From the NCBI RefSeq assembly GCF_004193775.1, contig NC_041006.1, positions 18,406,093-18,470,092 of the forward strand: a stretch of DNA of 64,000 nucleotides, written 5' to 3'. Each line of letters opens with the position of its first letter. Within the stretch, counting starts at the first letter, position 1. This stretch comes from Glycine soja (taxonomy: Eukaryota; Streptophyta; Magnoliopsida; Fabales; Fabaceae). Below, piece after piece: positions 30,989-42,607 of the stretch. The notes under the pieces were generated by a model that searched no databases, was not told the origin of the DNA, and saw only the letters and a list, made by a program, of their open reading frames with translations. Position numbers and translations under genes: made by a program.

Positions 30989-32745
30989 TGTCATACCCTA
31001 ATTTCGTCCGGGGACCATCCGTGGTTGGGATGTGACCCTCGTTTGACTACTTTGAGGTACTTGGTACCCATCGTTAGGAAATTCGTGAAGTTCCGTGACA
31101 TGCCAGAAGTCAAAAGGAAGTGTTAGTGCACAATCCGTAAAGCTATGTAACATCCCGGAAGCCAAAAAAGGGATGATTATGTAATCCGTAGGGTTCTGTA
31201 ACATTACGGAAGGAAAACAAGTATTGTTACGTAATTCGTACGTTTCTGTAACGTTACAAAAAAAGAATCAGCAAAAAAAGGCAAGGGGGTGTATTTAGTA
31301 AAAGGGGGTGCAAATAGCAACCAGGGCCAGTTGGGCCTTCCAAGAAGTTCTCCAGAAGGCGATGCCTTCTGGAAGAAGCAACCTAGCTCGCCTGGGCGAG
31401 CTGGGTGGCAAGCTTCTCCTTCCTTTTCCTATAAATAGGGGAAGGAGGGAAGAACAAAAATGTTCAACCCTCCTAGTATCTGAGATTCACTTAAAATTAG
31501 TGAGAAAAATTGTTTCCGTGAAGAAAATCCAAGCCGAGGCACTTCCGTAACGCTTCTGTGACGTTTCCGTGGGTGATTTTGCAAAGATTTTCAACCGTTC
31601 TTCGTCGTTCTTCATTCGTTCTTTGTCGTTCTTCGGTGTTCAACCGGTAAGTTCCTGAAATCGAACTTTTCAATTCATTCTATGTACCCTTAGTGGTCCT
31701 CATTGGTTTCGTGTGCTTTTATTTTCATTTCATTTACTTTCCATACCCCCTTTTGACGTGCTTTAGTCATTTATTTAAGTCATTTTCTCGCCTAATAAAA
31801 AATAAAGTAAATTTCCACTGATCATTCGTATTGTAACATCCTTTATTTTCTGTTAAAATGAATTTCGACCGTTCGATCATGCCGTAACCACGTTTAAAAC
31901 CAAAAAAGGCAAAATAATAATATAATAATCAAAAATATCTTTTAGTAAAATAAATCAAAAAAAAATCAATCGGACGTTTTTCTTTGGGATTTCCCTTTCT
32001 TAATCGAATTGACTAATAACCAAAGTGAAACTAAGGCTAAAATCAATTCATAAATCAAACTTTTGTCATCACCTAAAAAAGCCATTTTTAAGGTCCAACG
32101 CCTTGAAATGGTCTTTTCCGCTTTTATTGGTTAAATGTAGATTTAAAAAAGGCCTAAAATCAACATGTAGCTTTATTACCTCTTTCAAAAATAAAGACAT
32201 CATTAATGGTCCAATTCCTTAATACTCACTCTCTTTTCAAAAAGAATCGAAAGATCATTTAATGGTCCAACGCCTTAAAATACCTTTCATTCAATCAAAA
32301 ACATATTTTGCAAAAAAGGATAAAAAACAACTTAACCAAGCACTTTGTTTCTCAAAAGAACTACGTAGGTCTGATTTCCTTATCACAATTGAGGAATACG
32401 TAGGAGCAAGGGAAACACCCTCGTCGACCGCAAAAAGATAAAAAATATAAAAAGTACAAAAAGACATAAAGACGTAAAAGGGAACATCAAACAAATTGAA
32501 GTCATGTTTGCACATTTGATTAAAGGCTGTCGTCCCTTGTGACAGACGTGTGGGGTGCTAATACCTTCGTCGTGCGTAAAGACGACTCCCGAACCTTTCA
32601 CTTAAAGTCCATAGACCACGTCTTTTCCGGTTTTTCCAACGTTTTCCTCAAATAAACGTTGGTGGCGACTCCGCGCGTATTCTTTTCTTGGAAGACGCAC
32701 CCACGAGTCACGCGTCGCCCTCCTGCCAAAGGGTAGGTTGCGACA
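30989..32745 (+). repeat. 3' LTR of element E (1757 bp)
   Basis: TGTCATACCC at 30989 to GGTTGCGACA ending at 32745. It has the same block order as the A, B and D LTRs in the opposite orientation. It carries AGCTCGCCTGGGCGAGCT near 31384, a TATAAATA box near 31433, and a block GTTGGACC/CCTTAAAA-type that is present about three times (32085-32285). Confidence 0.9.
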
Positions 32746-32797
32746 GTAAGCAAGAAATGTAAACTAGGCAAATCCTACGAGTGTTTAGATGACCACA

Positions 32798-32947
32798 TTT
32801 AAGGTTCCTAACAAAAAACTCACTGATGTAATCCTCCCTAGGAAGGGACTAGTCACTAGAGCCATGAGCAAGAGGCTCCAAGAGGATTGGGCTAGAGCTG
32901 CTGAAGAAGGCGCTAGGGTTCTCATGAATCTCAGGGTAGATTTCTGA
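32798..32947 (+). pseudogene. C-terminal end of a gypsy polyprotein
   Basis: An open 49-codon stretch ends TRAMSKRLQEDWARAAEEGA, then RVLMNLRVDF before TGA at 32945-32947. This resembles the last residues of chromodomain-clade plant gypsy polyproteins in my recollection. It starts right after the LTR of element E, so E probably cut the pol when it inserted. Confidence 0.5.
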
Positions 32948-33213
32948 GCCCATGGGCCAAGTTTGGGTCCAATTATCTTTGTACATATTAGACTAGGATG
33001 TCATTATATTTGGTCCTTGTATTTAGGGCTCCATATTGTAGGTAGGGTACCCTAGAAATATAGGATTTTTCAGCCCTTGTATTTTAGGGCACCTAGACTA
33101 GTTTTTGTATTAGGGGCAGTTTTGTAATTTCACATGTACTAAGTGAATATTTGATGTGTGTGGTTGAAAATAAATTTAATTGAATTGGTAGAAGCCCAAT
33201 CCAATTAAATTTT

Positions 33214-33224
33214 AGAGGGGGAGG
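33214..33224 (+). other. Candidate polypurine tract of element G
   Basis: AGAGGGGGAGG directly before TGAGCATTTGC, the likely LTR start. A TATA box follows about 270 bp later. Confidence 0.6.
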
Positions 33225-35712
33225 TGAGCATTTGCTTACTACACCCCATTGCCACATCATATAGTCACACTTTGTGCATGTCCTTCATTCTTTACATGCC
33301 TCATGACACCTAAGCACACTTAGTGGAGAATCTTGGAATTGATCTTGGATTAGTGGGTTGAACCATAACTAAAATTCACTAATCATTATTAGTGAAATTT
33401 TGGCTCCAAAGTTTGGCTCCACAAATTCAATTTCAAATTCAAGTGAAATTTGAATTGAAATTCAAATTTCCCTCCAATTTTGTGTGACACTTAGGCTATA
33501 AATAGAGGTCATGTGTGTGCATTTTTTTTCAAATTTGATCATTTGAATATTAAACTTCAGATTTCAGAGCTCTTTTAGATCACAAAATTTCGTGCTCCTC
33601 TCTTCCTCTCCCATCATTCATCTCTTTCATCCTCCAAGCTCTTATCCATGGCCTTCTATGGTGGTGAGCTTCTTCTAGACTCATCTTCTCCTTGAAGTGG
33701 CGTATCCTCTCTCTCTTCCTTCTCCATTCCGCTGCCATTCATCTTCCAAGAAGCAAAGGAATCCATTGATGAAGAAGATCCTAGGCCTACAAGCTCAAAT
33801 GGAGCTTACATCATGTGGAATCAAGAGCATCTTCATCTAGGTGATGTTCTTTTGCTTCCTCTATCTTTTTGTTCGGTGAATTCTCTTTAATTCCTTGTTC
33901 TTCATGTTATTCTCCATGTATATCCTCCATTGTCTTGTGGTTTGGTGCTGTTTAGAGTAGATTCAAAAAATAAACCGATTAAATCTTAGATCTACACTTG
34001 TTCTTGCATTTCTATGGTTAAAATTTTGTAGATCTACTCTTGAATCTTGTTTTTGTGTTGATTTTAGGTTCTATCAATTTTCATTCATAATATTCTTGTG
34101 CTGAAACTTTAGATCTAAATTTTCTTCCAAAATATTGATTAGAAAAAAAAATCACAAAAATCTAAGTGTAAATCACTTAATCCATGTTGTCTTAGAGTCA
34201 TGTTGTCATAGTAATTGTCACATTATGCTCTAAGTTTGTGTTGAATTTTTATTTTGTTTATTGAATTCTAGATACATATCTTCATGTATTGTTGTCATTC
34301 TTAGCCTATCTTTTGAATTTTGAGTCTAATTTATGCATGTTATTTAGTTCGTAACATGTTCTAAATCAATTCCTAGAAGTAGTCTTGTTGTTGAACTCTT
34401 TTTTGTTTTCTAAGATTCCTACATGATGCCTATGATGAAGTTGAGTTGTGGTGCTGAGTTGTGGCTGGATTTGTGAATCAAATAAGTCTTAAGCTCTCTT
34501 GAATTGTGTTATTCAAGATAATTGAGCATAAGCAAACACAAATTGTAACTATCCAAGCCTTAAGCAACATAAACACTACTCTTGATTTCTAGGTTGAAAT
34601 TGTTGGTGCTGGCAACTTGAACATACGAACTTGTCTGGGAATTAGTCACGACATTTTTTGAGCTGAAAGTTTTACTGAATTTTCTAGACATCTGGAAAAA
34701 AATTATAAAAAAGAACCAAGCGATTTGGATTAAAGGAAAAAATAAGAAAAATCATACAAGTTGGCAGAAAAATCAGTGTCCAGGAAAAAAAAAGTGAATG
34801 GAAAGTGTGCTTGTTGTTTTGGCTCAAAATTTGTTCTATAACTGGTGCCTATTTTATACCAATCCTAGTTCTGAAATTTCAATTGAAAATTGTTGTGAAA
34901 AAAGTGCCAAAACTAGAGGTTTCTTGAGTCTTTTTTTTAGTTTTTCTACTCCACTCTAGAGCCATTCTAAGTTTCTCTTTGAGTCCTAGCTTGCTTTTTT
35001 GTGCTTTTCATTGCTTTAATTGTGAATAATCCTTGAAAATTTGTCTTGTTAAAACTCTATTGGTTTAGCTTTCATTTCATTTTTTTTGGTCTTTGGTTAT
35101 TGCTTATCTCTTTGTTTCCTTGCTTGTGAGTTGCCATATAGGGAACTGGGAAGGAGGATTGGTGCCATATCTTGAAGAATTTGAGTCAAGAAGCAAGGGG
35201 CCAACCACCTTAAGAGCTATTGGAATAAGAAGCACTTTAAATTGAGTGAAACACTATAGAGAATAGCCACCATAATCGAGGACTTTTTTCTTTGTAATTT
35301 TGTAATTGACAATTTGCTTTGCTTTCAAATTTTGTAACAAAAAGGCCTTTCATTGGAAGTAAGTTGGGAGCCTCCGCTAGGTCACCCTACTTCCATTTGT
35401 GTGTAATAATTTTAGGCAACTTTCCCTTAGGATAGTGAGTGTTTTGTTGGTAACCTTAAATGAGGTCATCCAAACACTCTTAGGATCTGCCTAGTTTGCA
35501 TTTCTTGCACTTTAATTTCTTGCTTACTTTCATAGCTTATTTCCTTTACCCTCCATTGTCAAACCGCCTAGATAGCTTGCCTTTTACCAATTAGTTTTTA
35601 CCTTATCTTTCACACCTCTTTTAGTGTTTATTTTGGCTAGTTTCAACCATAGTTTCTTTTACCTTTTGTTTTCAAACCCCCAACAAGAAAGAACCATAAC
35701 TTAGGAACGAAC
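33225..35712 (+). other. LTR and untranslated leader of element G
   Basis: Starts TGAGCATTTG. The TATAAATA at 33497-33504 fits an LTR promoter. The sequence from 33530 on is a CT-rich then AT-rich leader with no supported gene. I could not recognise the LTR end or the PBS, so the boundary between LTR and leader is unknown. Confidence 0.5.
33497..33504 (+). promoter_or_regulatory. TATA box of the element G LTR
   Basis: TATAAATA in GGCTATAAATAGAGG, a typical plant TATA context, about 270 bp inside the predicted LTR start. Confidence 0.6.
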
Positions 35713-37072
35713 ATGAGTCTTCATTCTTCATCTAGTGTTAATGGTGAGGGTTCTACTCCTAAGGACCCCTTGTATAAGATATTAGATGAGTTGAGATCCC
35801 TTAAGTTGCGGAAAGAAAAACAAGAGAGAAAAGAAAAAGGTAACAAAAGAATGGAAGAAATAAGTCAAGATGAAAGAGAGAAAATAAGAGAGGAAGAAAG
35901 AAGAAATGAAAAGAGAAAAACATGCCTCCTTTAGTAGTCATGACTCTTGCAAGAGTTTAAGTGAAGAACTTAGCGACTATTATAGAGGGTGCCATAGTTC
36001 ACATACTAAACATCACTCCCAAAGAAGAGAAAAGGATAGAAGGCCTCAAGAGGTTAACATTAGCATCCCATATTTCCATGGAAAAGATAATGTTGAGGCC
36101 TACTTAGATTGGGAAATGAAGGTTGAACAATTCTTTGCTTGCCATCATATTAGCGAAGAGAGAAAAGTTCCATTGGCTACCCTTAGCTTTCAAGGGTATG
36201 CCTTCTATTGGTGGACGTCCCTTGTTAGGGAACGAAGGATTCATGGGGATCCTCCAGTAGAGTATTGGAATGATCTTAAGAGTGCCCTTAGGAAGAGGCA
36301 CATTCCCTCCTACTATGAAAGGGAGCTTATGGACAAGCTCCAAAGGCTTAGACAAGGGAGTATGAGTGTTGAAGAATATAGACAACAAATGGAACTACTC
36401 CTTTTAAGAGCTAGAGTTAGGGAGGAGGAAAGAACAAGCATAGCTAGGTTCCTTAGTGGGCTTAATATGGAAGTGAGGGACAAGGTTGAACTCCTTCCAT
36501 ATAGGGACCTAGATGAGCTAGTCCAACTTTGTATAAGAGTGGAGCAACAACTTAAAAGAAAGCCTTCTTCAAAATCTTATGGCTCTCACTCTTATCGAAG
36601 GAAGGACCAAGCCCATGAAATTTTAGGGACTGCACCTTCAAAACCTAAGGAAGATAAGGGTAAGACCATAGAGAAATACACCCCTAAGACTAGTTCCCAA
36701 GAAAGGACTAGCAACATTAAATGCTTCAAATGTCTTGGGAGAGGTCACATTGCCTCTCAATGCCCCACAAAGAAAACCATGATCATGAGGGGTCAAGACA
36801 TTTATAGTAGTCAAGAGGAGACTACTTCTTGCCCTTCCTTTAGTGGAAGTGAAGATGAAGTAAGGGGTGAAGAGTCTAGTGAGGAAGTCTACCCCCATGA
36901 AGAAGGTGACCTCTTAATGGTTAGAAGGCTCCTTGGAGGTCAATCTTGTGATCTATCTCAATCCCAAAGAGAGAACATCTTTTATACAAGATGCAAAATT
37001 TTAGATAAAACTTGTTCTCTCATTGTGGATAGTGGGCCTTGTTGTAATTGTTGTAGCACAATATTAGTTTCA
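35713..37072 (+). pseudogene. gag (to protease start) of element G, frameshifted
   Basis: ATG at 35713 opens a charged, Lys/Glu-rich N-terminus. A one-base slip in an A-run near 35920 moves the reading to another frame, which continues to 37072. The capsid-type domain includes YLDWEMKVEQFFACHHI and AFYWWTSLVRERR, RQGSMSVEEYRQQMELLL and FLSGLNMEVRDKVELL. A CCHC zinc knuckle (CFKCLGRGHIASQCP) binds RNA. The first protease residues follow (SLIVDSGPCCNCCS), with the catalytic Asp in VDSG. The rest of pol is absent because the sequence switches to element F in frame. Confidence 0.85.
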
Positions 37073-38187
37073 AAGAAGAAAGAGGGAGATGCCCATACCG
37101 TCACTTCAACACTTGCGTGGCCCAAGCCACCACAAACCCCCCACGGTACCCACAATATGCACAACATCACCCAAGTCTTTCGGCTTGCGCCAGGGCCTCT
37201 TCCGATATAGCGCTCACCCAACCAAGGGCGCCCACACCCCCACAAAGGGGAGCTCTTCAGGCTCCGGCTCCGACTCTGCCTCACCCGGCCAACAATGCTC
37301 ACTTTTGAATAAACACGGCGAGGAACTTTTCGCCAAGGCATGCACAGATTTTTGCCCCGATCCCAATGACGTATGGGGAACTCTTGCCATCTCTCATCGC
37401 CAACCAATTGGCCATGGTGGTTCCGGGAAAGATCTTCCAGTCTCCGTTCCCAAAATGGTATAACCCTAGCGCAACCTGCGCATACCATGGGGGAATCCCA
37501 GGCCAGTCGATCGAACAGTGCTTGGCCTTGAAAAGCAAGGTCCAAAGCTTGGTAGAAGCCAGGTGGTTGACTTTTCAAGAGGACAGACCCAACATAAAAA
37601 CAAACTTGCTTGCCAATCATGGAGAGGGGTGGGTTAATGCCATCGAGGTGAGTAGGTTACACGGGCCCAAACATTTGAAGGACATAACGACCTCCAGAAG
37701 GTTTATCTACAAAGCCTTGCAAAAGGTGGGCATGATTCCCCACGGCGGGCGCAGAAAAGATTCTTGCTTAATGCATCTGGGTGAACTGCATGACATGGAA
37801 ACATGTTTGGCGGTAAGAGATCTATTACAATAGATGATAGACCAAGGCCGGCTTGAGGTCGGCAGTGAAGGGGAGGAGGAACAACATGTATACATGCAGT
37901 CGGTAGATGAAAAAGGTCCTAAAAAGCCTAAACTTTTGGTAATAGACTTCACCAGGGACACGGCTCCCCAAAGACCTCAACACCCCTCGGCAGTATCGGG
38001 TAGTAGACCTATTCCATTTCCTTACAAGAACAGTCGTGCAGTTCCGTGGAGGTATGCCCCTCTGGGCGGTAGGAAGGAAGAAGCTACCGATATCAGGTCA
38101 CTATCGCCCAGAGTGACCAATATCACCGGGCTGAGTGGCATAACCCGCAACGGTCGTGTGTTCGCACCCCCTAGCCTGCCGATATAG
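37073..38187 (+). pseudogene. gag C-terminal region of element F
   Basis: Starts KEGDAHTVTSTLAWPKPPQ in the frame of the G fusion and shifts frame twice. It contains CAYHGGIPGQSIEQC-LALKSKVQSL, the same knuckle-like block as in element A (a histidine is Gln here), then MIPHGGRRKDSCLMH. A stop at 37831-37833 and another at 38185-38187 interrupt it. Proline-rich spacers lie between blocks. Confidence 0.75.
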
Positions 38188-38413
38188 CCCGCAAACACTA
38201 AAGGGAAAGCGAAGGACAAAATGTCAAGGCGATCCCTGCACTGGATGAGGATGTTCTGACGAAGGATCATTCCGAGGGAGAGAGGGTTGTGGCAAGAAAG
38301 AGGTATCACTCGAGGAGGCCGGCGAGTTCCTCCGCATTATCCAACAAAGCGAGTTCAAAGTCATTAAACAACTCAAGAAAACCCCAGCTAGAGTCCCCCT
38401 TCTATAGCTGCTC

Positions 38414-39106
38414 ATGAGCTATAAGCCTCATCGAGTTTTGCTGGTAAAAGTCTTGAATGAAGCTTACGTAGCCCAAGACATCTCCGTAGAAGGCTTTGGG
38501 GGGATCGTCAATAACATCACAGCCAACAACTACCTCACCTTCGCTGAAGAGGAAATCCCCGCCGAGGGGAGAGGACATAATAGGGCTTTACATGTGTCAG
38601 TCAAATGCATGGAACACGTTATGGCCAAAGTACTCGTCAACAACGACTCAAGCTTGAACGTGATGCTCAAGAGCACATTGGAAAAATTGCCATTTAACGC
38701 TTCCCATCTAAGGACGAGTTCCATGGTGGTCCGTGCCTTCGACGGCAGCCGCCGAGAGGTAAGGGGAGAGATCGACCTCCCAGTACAGATAGGGCCTCAT
38801 ACCTTCCAAGTTACATTCCATGTGATGGATATCAATCCGGCCTACAACTGTCTTTTGGGATGTCCATGGATCCACTCAGTGGGAGTCGTCCCCTCCACAC
38901 TCCACCAAAAGCTGAGGTTTGTAGTGGAAGGACACTTGGTCATAGTATCAGGTGAGGATGATGTCCTGGTAAGTTGCCCTTCCTCTATGCCGTACATGGA
39001 AGCCGCGGAGAAGTCATTGGAAACGACTTTGCAATCTTTTGAGGTGGTAAGCATCGCCTCCGTAGATTCCCTCCCAAGGCGGCCCCGCCTGTCTGATCGG
39101 CAATGA
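38414..39106 (+). pseudogene. Aspartic protease region of element F
   Basis: The protease matures the polyprotein. Blocks are VSVKCMEHVMAKVLVNNDSS, PVQIGPHTFQVTFHVMDINP and YNCLLGCPWIHSVGVVPSTL. The active-site triad should read DNGS or DTG in this lineage; here the Asp is replaced (VNNDSS), so the enzyme would be dead even without the surrounding breaks. It ends at a frameshift near 39104. Confidence 0.75.
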
Positions 39107-39615
39107 TGGTGGTCCGGGTGATGCTGGGGCACAGCTACGAGCCCGAAATGGGTTTGGGCAAGAACAACGGCGGTACGACCAGCCTGGTAAGTACCAGAAG
39201 AAACCGCGAGAAGTTTGGGTTAGGCTATAAACCTACGCAGGCTGACATAAGGAAAAACATCTCGAAAAGAAAGAACAAAGGCCAAGGCCTGCGGTTGGGA
39301 CAACGAGCCAAAGAGGCTCCACCGTGCCACATCAGTAGGAGCTTCGTAAGTGCGGGTTTAAGACGCGAAGGACAAGTCACCATGATATGCGATGATGACT
39401 CCCCGAGGAGATCGGATTTGGTACAGTCGTGCCCTACAGGTTTGCAACTAGTAAATTGGCGGGTGGAGGAACGCCCAGACATTTACGCGACGAGCATAAT
39501 ATCCAATGACGAGTCCCTTGAAGATACTAATATCGGGGACCCGGCCGTCAATTTCGAGCAAGAAGCAAGTCAGACAGAGGATGAAGAGGACGAGGATGTA
39601 GGGCTTCCCCCATAG
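39103..39615 (+). pseudogene. Protease-RT linker of element F with G-patch-like block
   Basis: After the frameshift the reading gives VMLGHSYEPEMGLGKNNGG, a glycine-spaced block resembling a G-patch (inference), then basic and acidic linkers. It stops at 39613-39615, just before the RT part. Confidence 0.6.
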
Positions 39616-39648
39616 CTGGAGAGGATAATCGTTCAGGAAGATCAAGAG

Positions 39649-40566
39649 ATGAGGCCGCATCAAGAAGAGACAAAACTCGTAGACTTAGGAACCGACAATG
39701 GAAGAAGGGAAGTAAAAGTAGGCACGGGTATGACCGCACCCATCCGTAAAGAATTAATGGCCCTGGTGAAAGACTACCAAGACATCTTTGCCTGGTCGTA
39801 CCAAGATATGCCCGATTTAAGTTCTAACATCGTACAACACAGACTACCTCTGAATCCTGAGTCTTCCTCGGTAAAGCAAAAACTGAGGAGGATAAAGCCC
39901 GAGACGTCCCTTAAAATAAAAGAAGAAGTAAAGAAACAATTTGACGCTGGCTTCTTGGCTGTTGCTCGGTACCCGGAATGGGTTGCCAACATTCTTCCAG
40001 TCCCTAAGAAGGATGGGATGGTACGAATGTGTGTGGATTATCGGGACCTAAATCGAGCCAGTCCCAAGGACAATTTCCCTCTGCCGCACATTGATGTCCT
40101 CATGGATAATACGACCAATTTCGCTCTATTTTCCTTCATGGACGGTTTCTCCGGCGACAATCAGATAAAGATGGCGCTAGAGGATATGGAAAAGACCACC
40201 TTCGTCACCCCGTGGGGGACGTTCTACTATAAGGTGATGTCCTTTGGGCTCAAGAACACCGGGGCAACCTATCAACGAGCTATGGTGGCTTTGTTCCACG
40301 ACATGATGCACCGAGAAATCGAAGTCTATGTAGATGACATGATCGCCAAGTCTAAAACCGAGGAGGAACACCTTGTCAACTTGTGGAAGTTGTTCGACAG
40401 GCTTAAGAAGTATCGATTGAGGTTGAACCCCGCTAAGTGCACCTTTGGGGTCAAGTCAGGAAAATTACTGGGTTTCATCGTAAGTCAGAAAGGAATAGAG
40501 GTGGACCCCGAAAAGGTAAAAGCCATCCTTGAGATGCCAGAACCACGTACTGAGAAACAGGTCTGA
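39649..40566 (+). pseudogene. Reverse transcriptase of element F
   Basis: RT copies element RNA into cDNA. Visible blocks are RMCVDYRDLNRASPKDNFPL, FSFMDGFSGDNQIKMA, FVTPWGTFYYKVMSFGLKN and the catalytic YVDD box at 40327-40338. A TGA at 40564-40566 ends the frame. In-frame sequence continues (GFLERLNYIARFI) to a second stop at 40669-40671. The fold core is present but the protein could not be completed. Confidence 0.9.
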
Positions 40567-41847
40567 GGTTTCTTGGAGCGTTTAAACTACATTGCCAGAT
40601 TCATATCACAGCTCATAGCTATCTGTGAGCCGCTGTTCAAGCTCTTATGCAAGAACCAGTCCATCCACTAGAACAAGGACTGTCAAGAGGCGTTTGGAAA
40701 AATCAAACAGTGCCTCATGAACCCTCCTATGCTTATGCCACCGGTGCCCGGGAGACCGCTCATCTTGTACATAACAGTTTTTTTAATCGGGTGCATGCTG
40801 GGGCAGCATGACGAGTCCAGGAAAAGAGAGCGAGCCGTCTACTACTTAAATAAGAAGTTCACGGCTTGTCAGATGAACTGCTCCCTGCTAGAAAGGACAT
40901 GTTGTGCTTTGGTCTGGGCGTCCCACCGTTTAAGGCAGTACCTGCTAAGCCATACCACCTGGCTGATATCCAAGATGGACCCGATCAAGTACATCTTTGA
41001 GAAGCCTGCTCTCACGGGGCGGATCGCTCAGTGGCAGGTTTTGCTATCTGAGTTCGATATAGTCTATGTCACCCAAAAGGCGATAAAGGGGAGCGCCTTG
41101 GAGGACTCTTTGGCTCAGCAGCCTCTCAAGGATTATCAACCCATGCATCCCGAGTTCCCGGATGAGGACATCATGCCCTCATTTGAAGAGAAGCTAGACA
41201 AGGACAAGGACAAGTGGATCGTGTGGTTTGATGGGGCGTCAAACGTTCTAGGCCATGGCGTTGGGGCAGCATTGGTTTCTCCGAACAATCAATGTATACC
41301 TTTCACGGCCAGGCTGGGGTTCGACTACACCAATAACATGGTTGAATACGAAGCATGCGCTCTGGGCATCCAGGCAGCAATTGACTTCAACGTCAAGCTA
41401 CTCAAGGTGTACGAAGACTCGGCGCTGGTAATTCACCAGCTGAGAGGAGAATGGGAGACTAGGGATCACAAAATGATACCCTACCAGGCCTATATCAAGG
41501 AATTGGCTGAGTTCTTTGATGAGATCTCCTTCCATCATGTTCCCCGAGAGGAAAATCAAATGGCTGATGCGCTTGCCACTTTGGCATCCATGTTCCAGCT
41601 GACACCACACGGAGACCTACCGTACATTGAGTTCAGGTGTTGCGGCAGACCCGCACATTGCTGTTTGGTGGATGAGGAGCGGGATAGTAAGCCTTGGTAT
41701 TTCGACATCAAGCGATACGTTGAAAGCAAAGAGTACCCACCAGAGGCTTCTTACAACGACAAGAGGACGTTAAGGAGATTGGCGGCCGATTTCTTCTTGA
41801 GCGGAAGCATACTATACAAGAGAAACCATGACATGGTTTTGCTCTGA
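40567..41847 (+). pseudogene. RNase H and second (archaeal-type) RNase H of element F
   Basis: The first part (from about 40717) covers the RT-linked RNase H (AVYYLNKKFTACQMNCSLLE, CALVWASHRLRQYL). The second domain (from about 41206) has WFDGAS (Asp codon 41230), MVEYEACALG (Glu codons 41344/41350), VYEDSALVIH (Asp codon 41416) and NQMADALATLAS (Asp codon 41566), a complete acidic set. A dual RNase H is characteristic of the Tat/Ogre lineage. A TGA at 41845-41847, where element E has a CGA-type codon, ends the frame. Confidence 0.85.
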
Positions 41848-42597
41848 TGCATGAACGCTAAAGAAGCTGAGAGCAAGCTGAGGGAGGTCCATGAGGGCTC
41901 TTTCAGTATGCACACTAACGGGCACGCCATGGCTAGGAAAATCTTAAGGGCGGGTTACTATTGGCTCACCATAAAGATCGATTGTTGTCTCCATGTGAGG
42001 AAGTGTCACAAATACCAGATGTTTGCGGACAATGTCAATGCTTTGCCCCTACCTCTGAATGTTTTGGCTGCACCGTGGCCATTTTCCATGTGGGGAATAG
42101 ACGTGATCGGGGCCATAGATCCCAAAGCTGCGACAAACATCGTTTCATCCTAGTGGCGATCGATTACTTCACCAAGTGGGTTGAAGCCGCTTCGTACGCT
42201 AGCGTCACGAGGAGTGTGGTGGTCAGGTTCATCAAGAGGGAGATTATTTGCCGGTATGGTTTGCCGAGGAAGATTATCACGGACAATGGCACCAACTTGA
42301 ATAACAAGATGATGGGGGAAATGTGCGAGGAGTTTAAGATCCAACACCACAATTCCACACCTTACAGACCCAAGATGAATGAAGCAGTGGAGGCAGCCAA
42401 CAAGAATATCAAGAAGATTATCCAGAAGATGACTGTGTCATACAAGGACTAGCACGAGATTCTCCCGTTCTCGCTACATGGTTACCGAACCTCGGTGTGC
42501 ATATCAACTAGGGCAACACTGTTCTCATTGGTATACAGAATGGAGGCTGTGCTACCGCTTGAGGTGGAAGTCCCGTTGATCGAGGCCGTACCCGAAT
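41848..42597 (+). pseudogene. Integrase of element F
   Basis: The zinc region (HEGSFSMHTNGH, CHKYQ with the last Cys lost) and core (MWGIDVIGAID, ITDNGTNLNN, EAVEAANKNIKKI) match element E. A frameshift near 42135 and TAG at 42450-42452 break it. The reading stays recognisable to VYRMEAVLPLEVEVP and then meets the LTR of element H. Confidence 0.85.
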
Positions 42598-42607
42598 CAA
42601 ATAAACA

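Larger units (their letters stand above)
28215..32745 (+). mobile_element. Element E: Ogre-like element, right portion
   Basis: It continues the host of element A: the tail of the extra-gene 3' region (28215-28400), an A-rich run, a 3' UTR alignable in reverse with those of A and B, a PPT (30972-30984) and the 3' LTR (30989-32745). The bases after the LTR are GTAAG; the matching left duplication would be outside the window. Confidence 0.8.
32746..37072 (+). mobile_element. Element G: Ty3/gypsy fragment with pol end, LTR and gag
   Basis: The order on the plus strand is pol C-terminus (32798-32947), 3' UTR, PPT (33214-33224), LTR start (33225) with TATA (33497), long leader, and broken gag (35713-37072). 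Pol end before and gag after a single LTR suggests a tandem element or an LTR-LTR recombination product. The LTR end and PBS could not be fixed. It ends at a sharp junction to element F near 37072. Confidence 0.65.
37073..42607 (+). mobile_element. Element F: Ogre-like gag-pol fragment without LTRs in view
   Basis: Plus-strand gag C-part, protease, RT, RNase H, a second RNase H-like domain and integrase in the Ogre order, with many stops and frameshifts. The left end is a junction to element G; the right end meets the LTR of element H. F probably continues beyond the right edge of the window, behind H and B. Confidence 0.8.
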
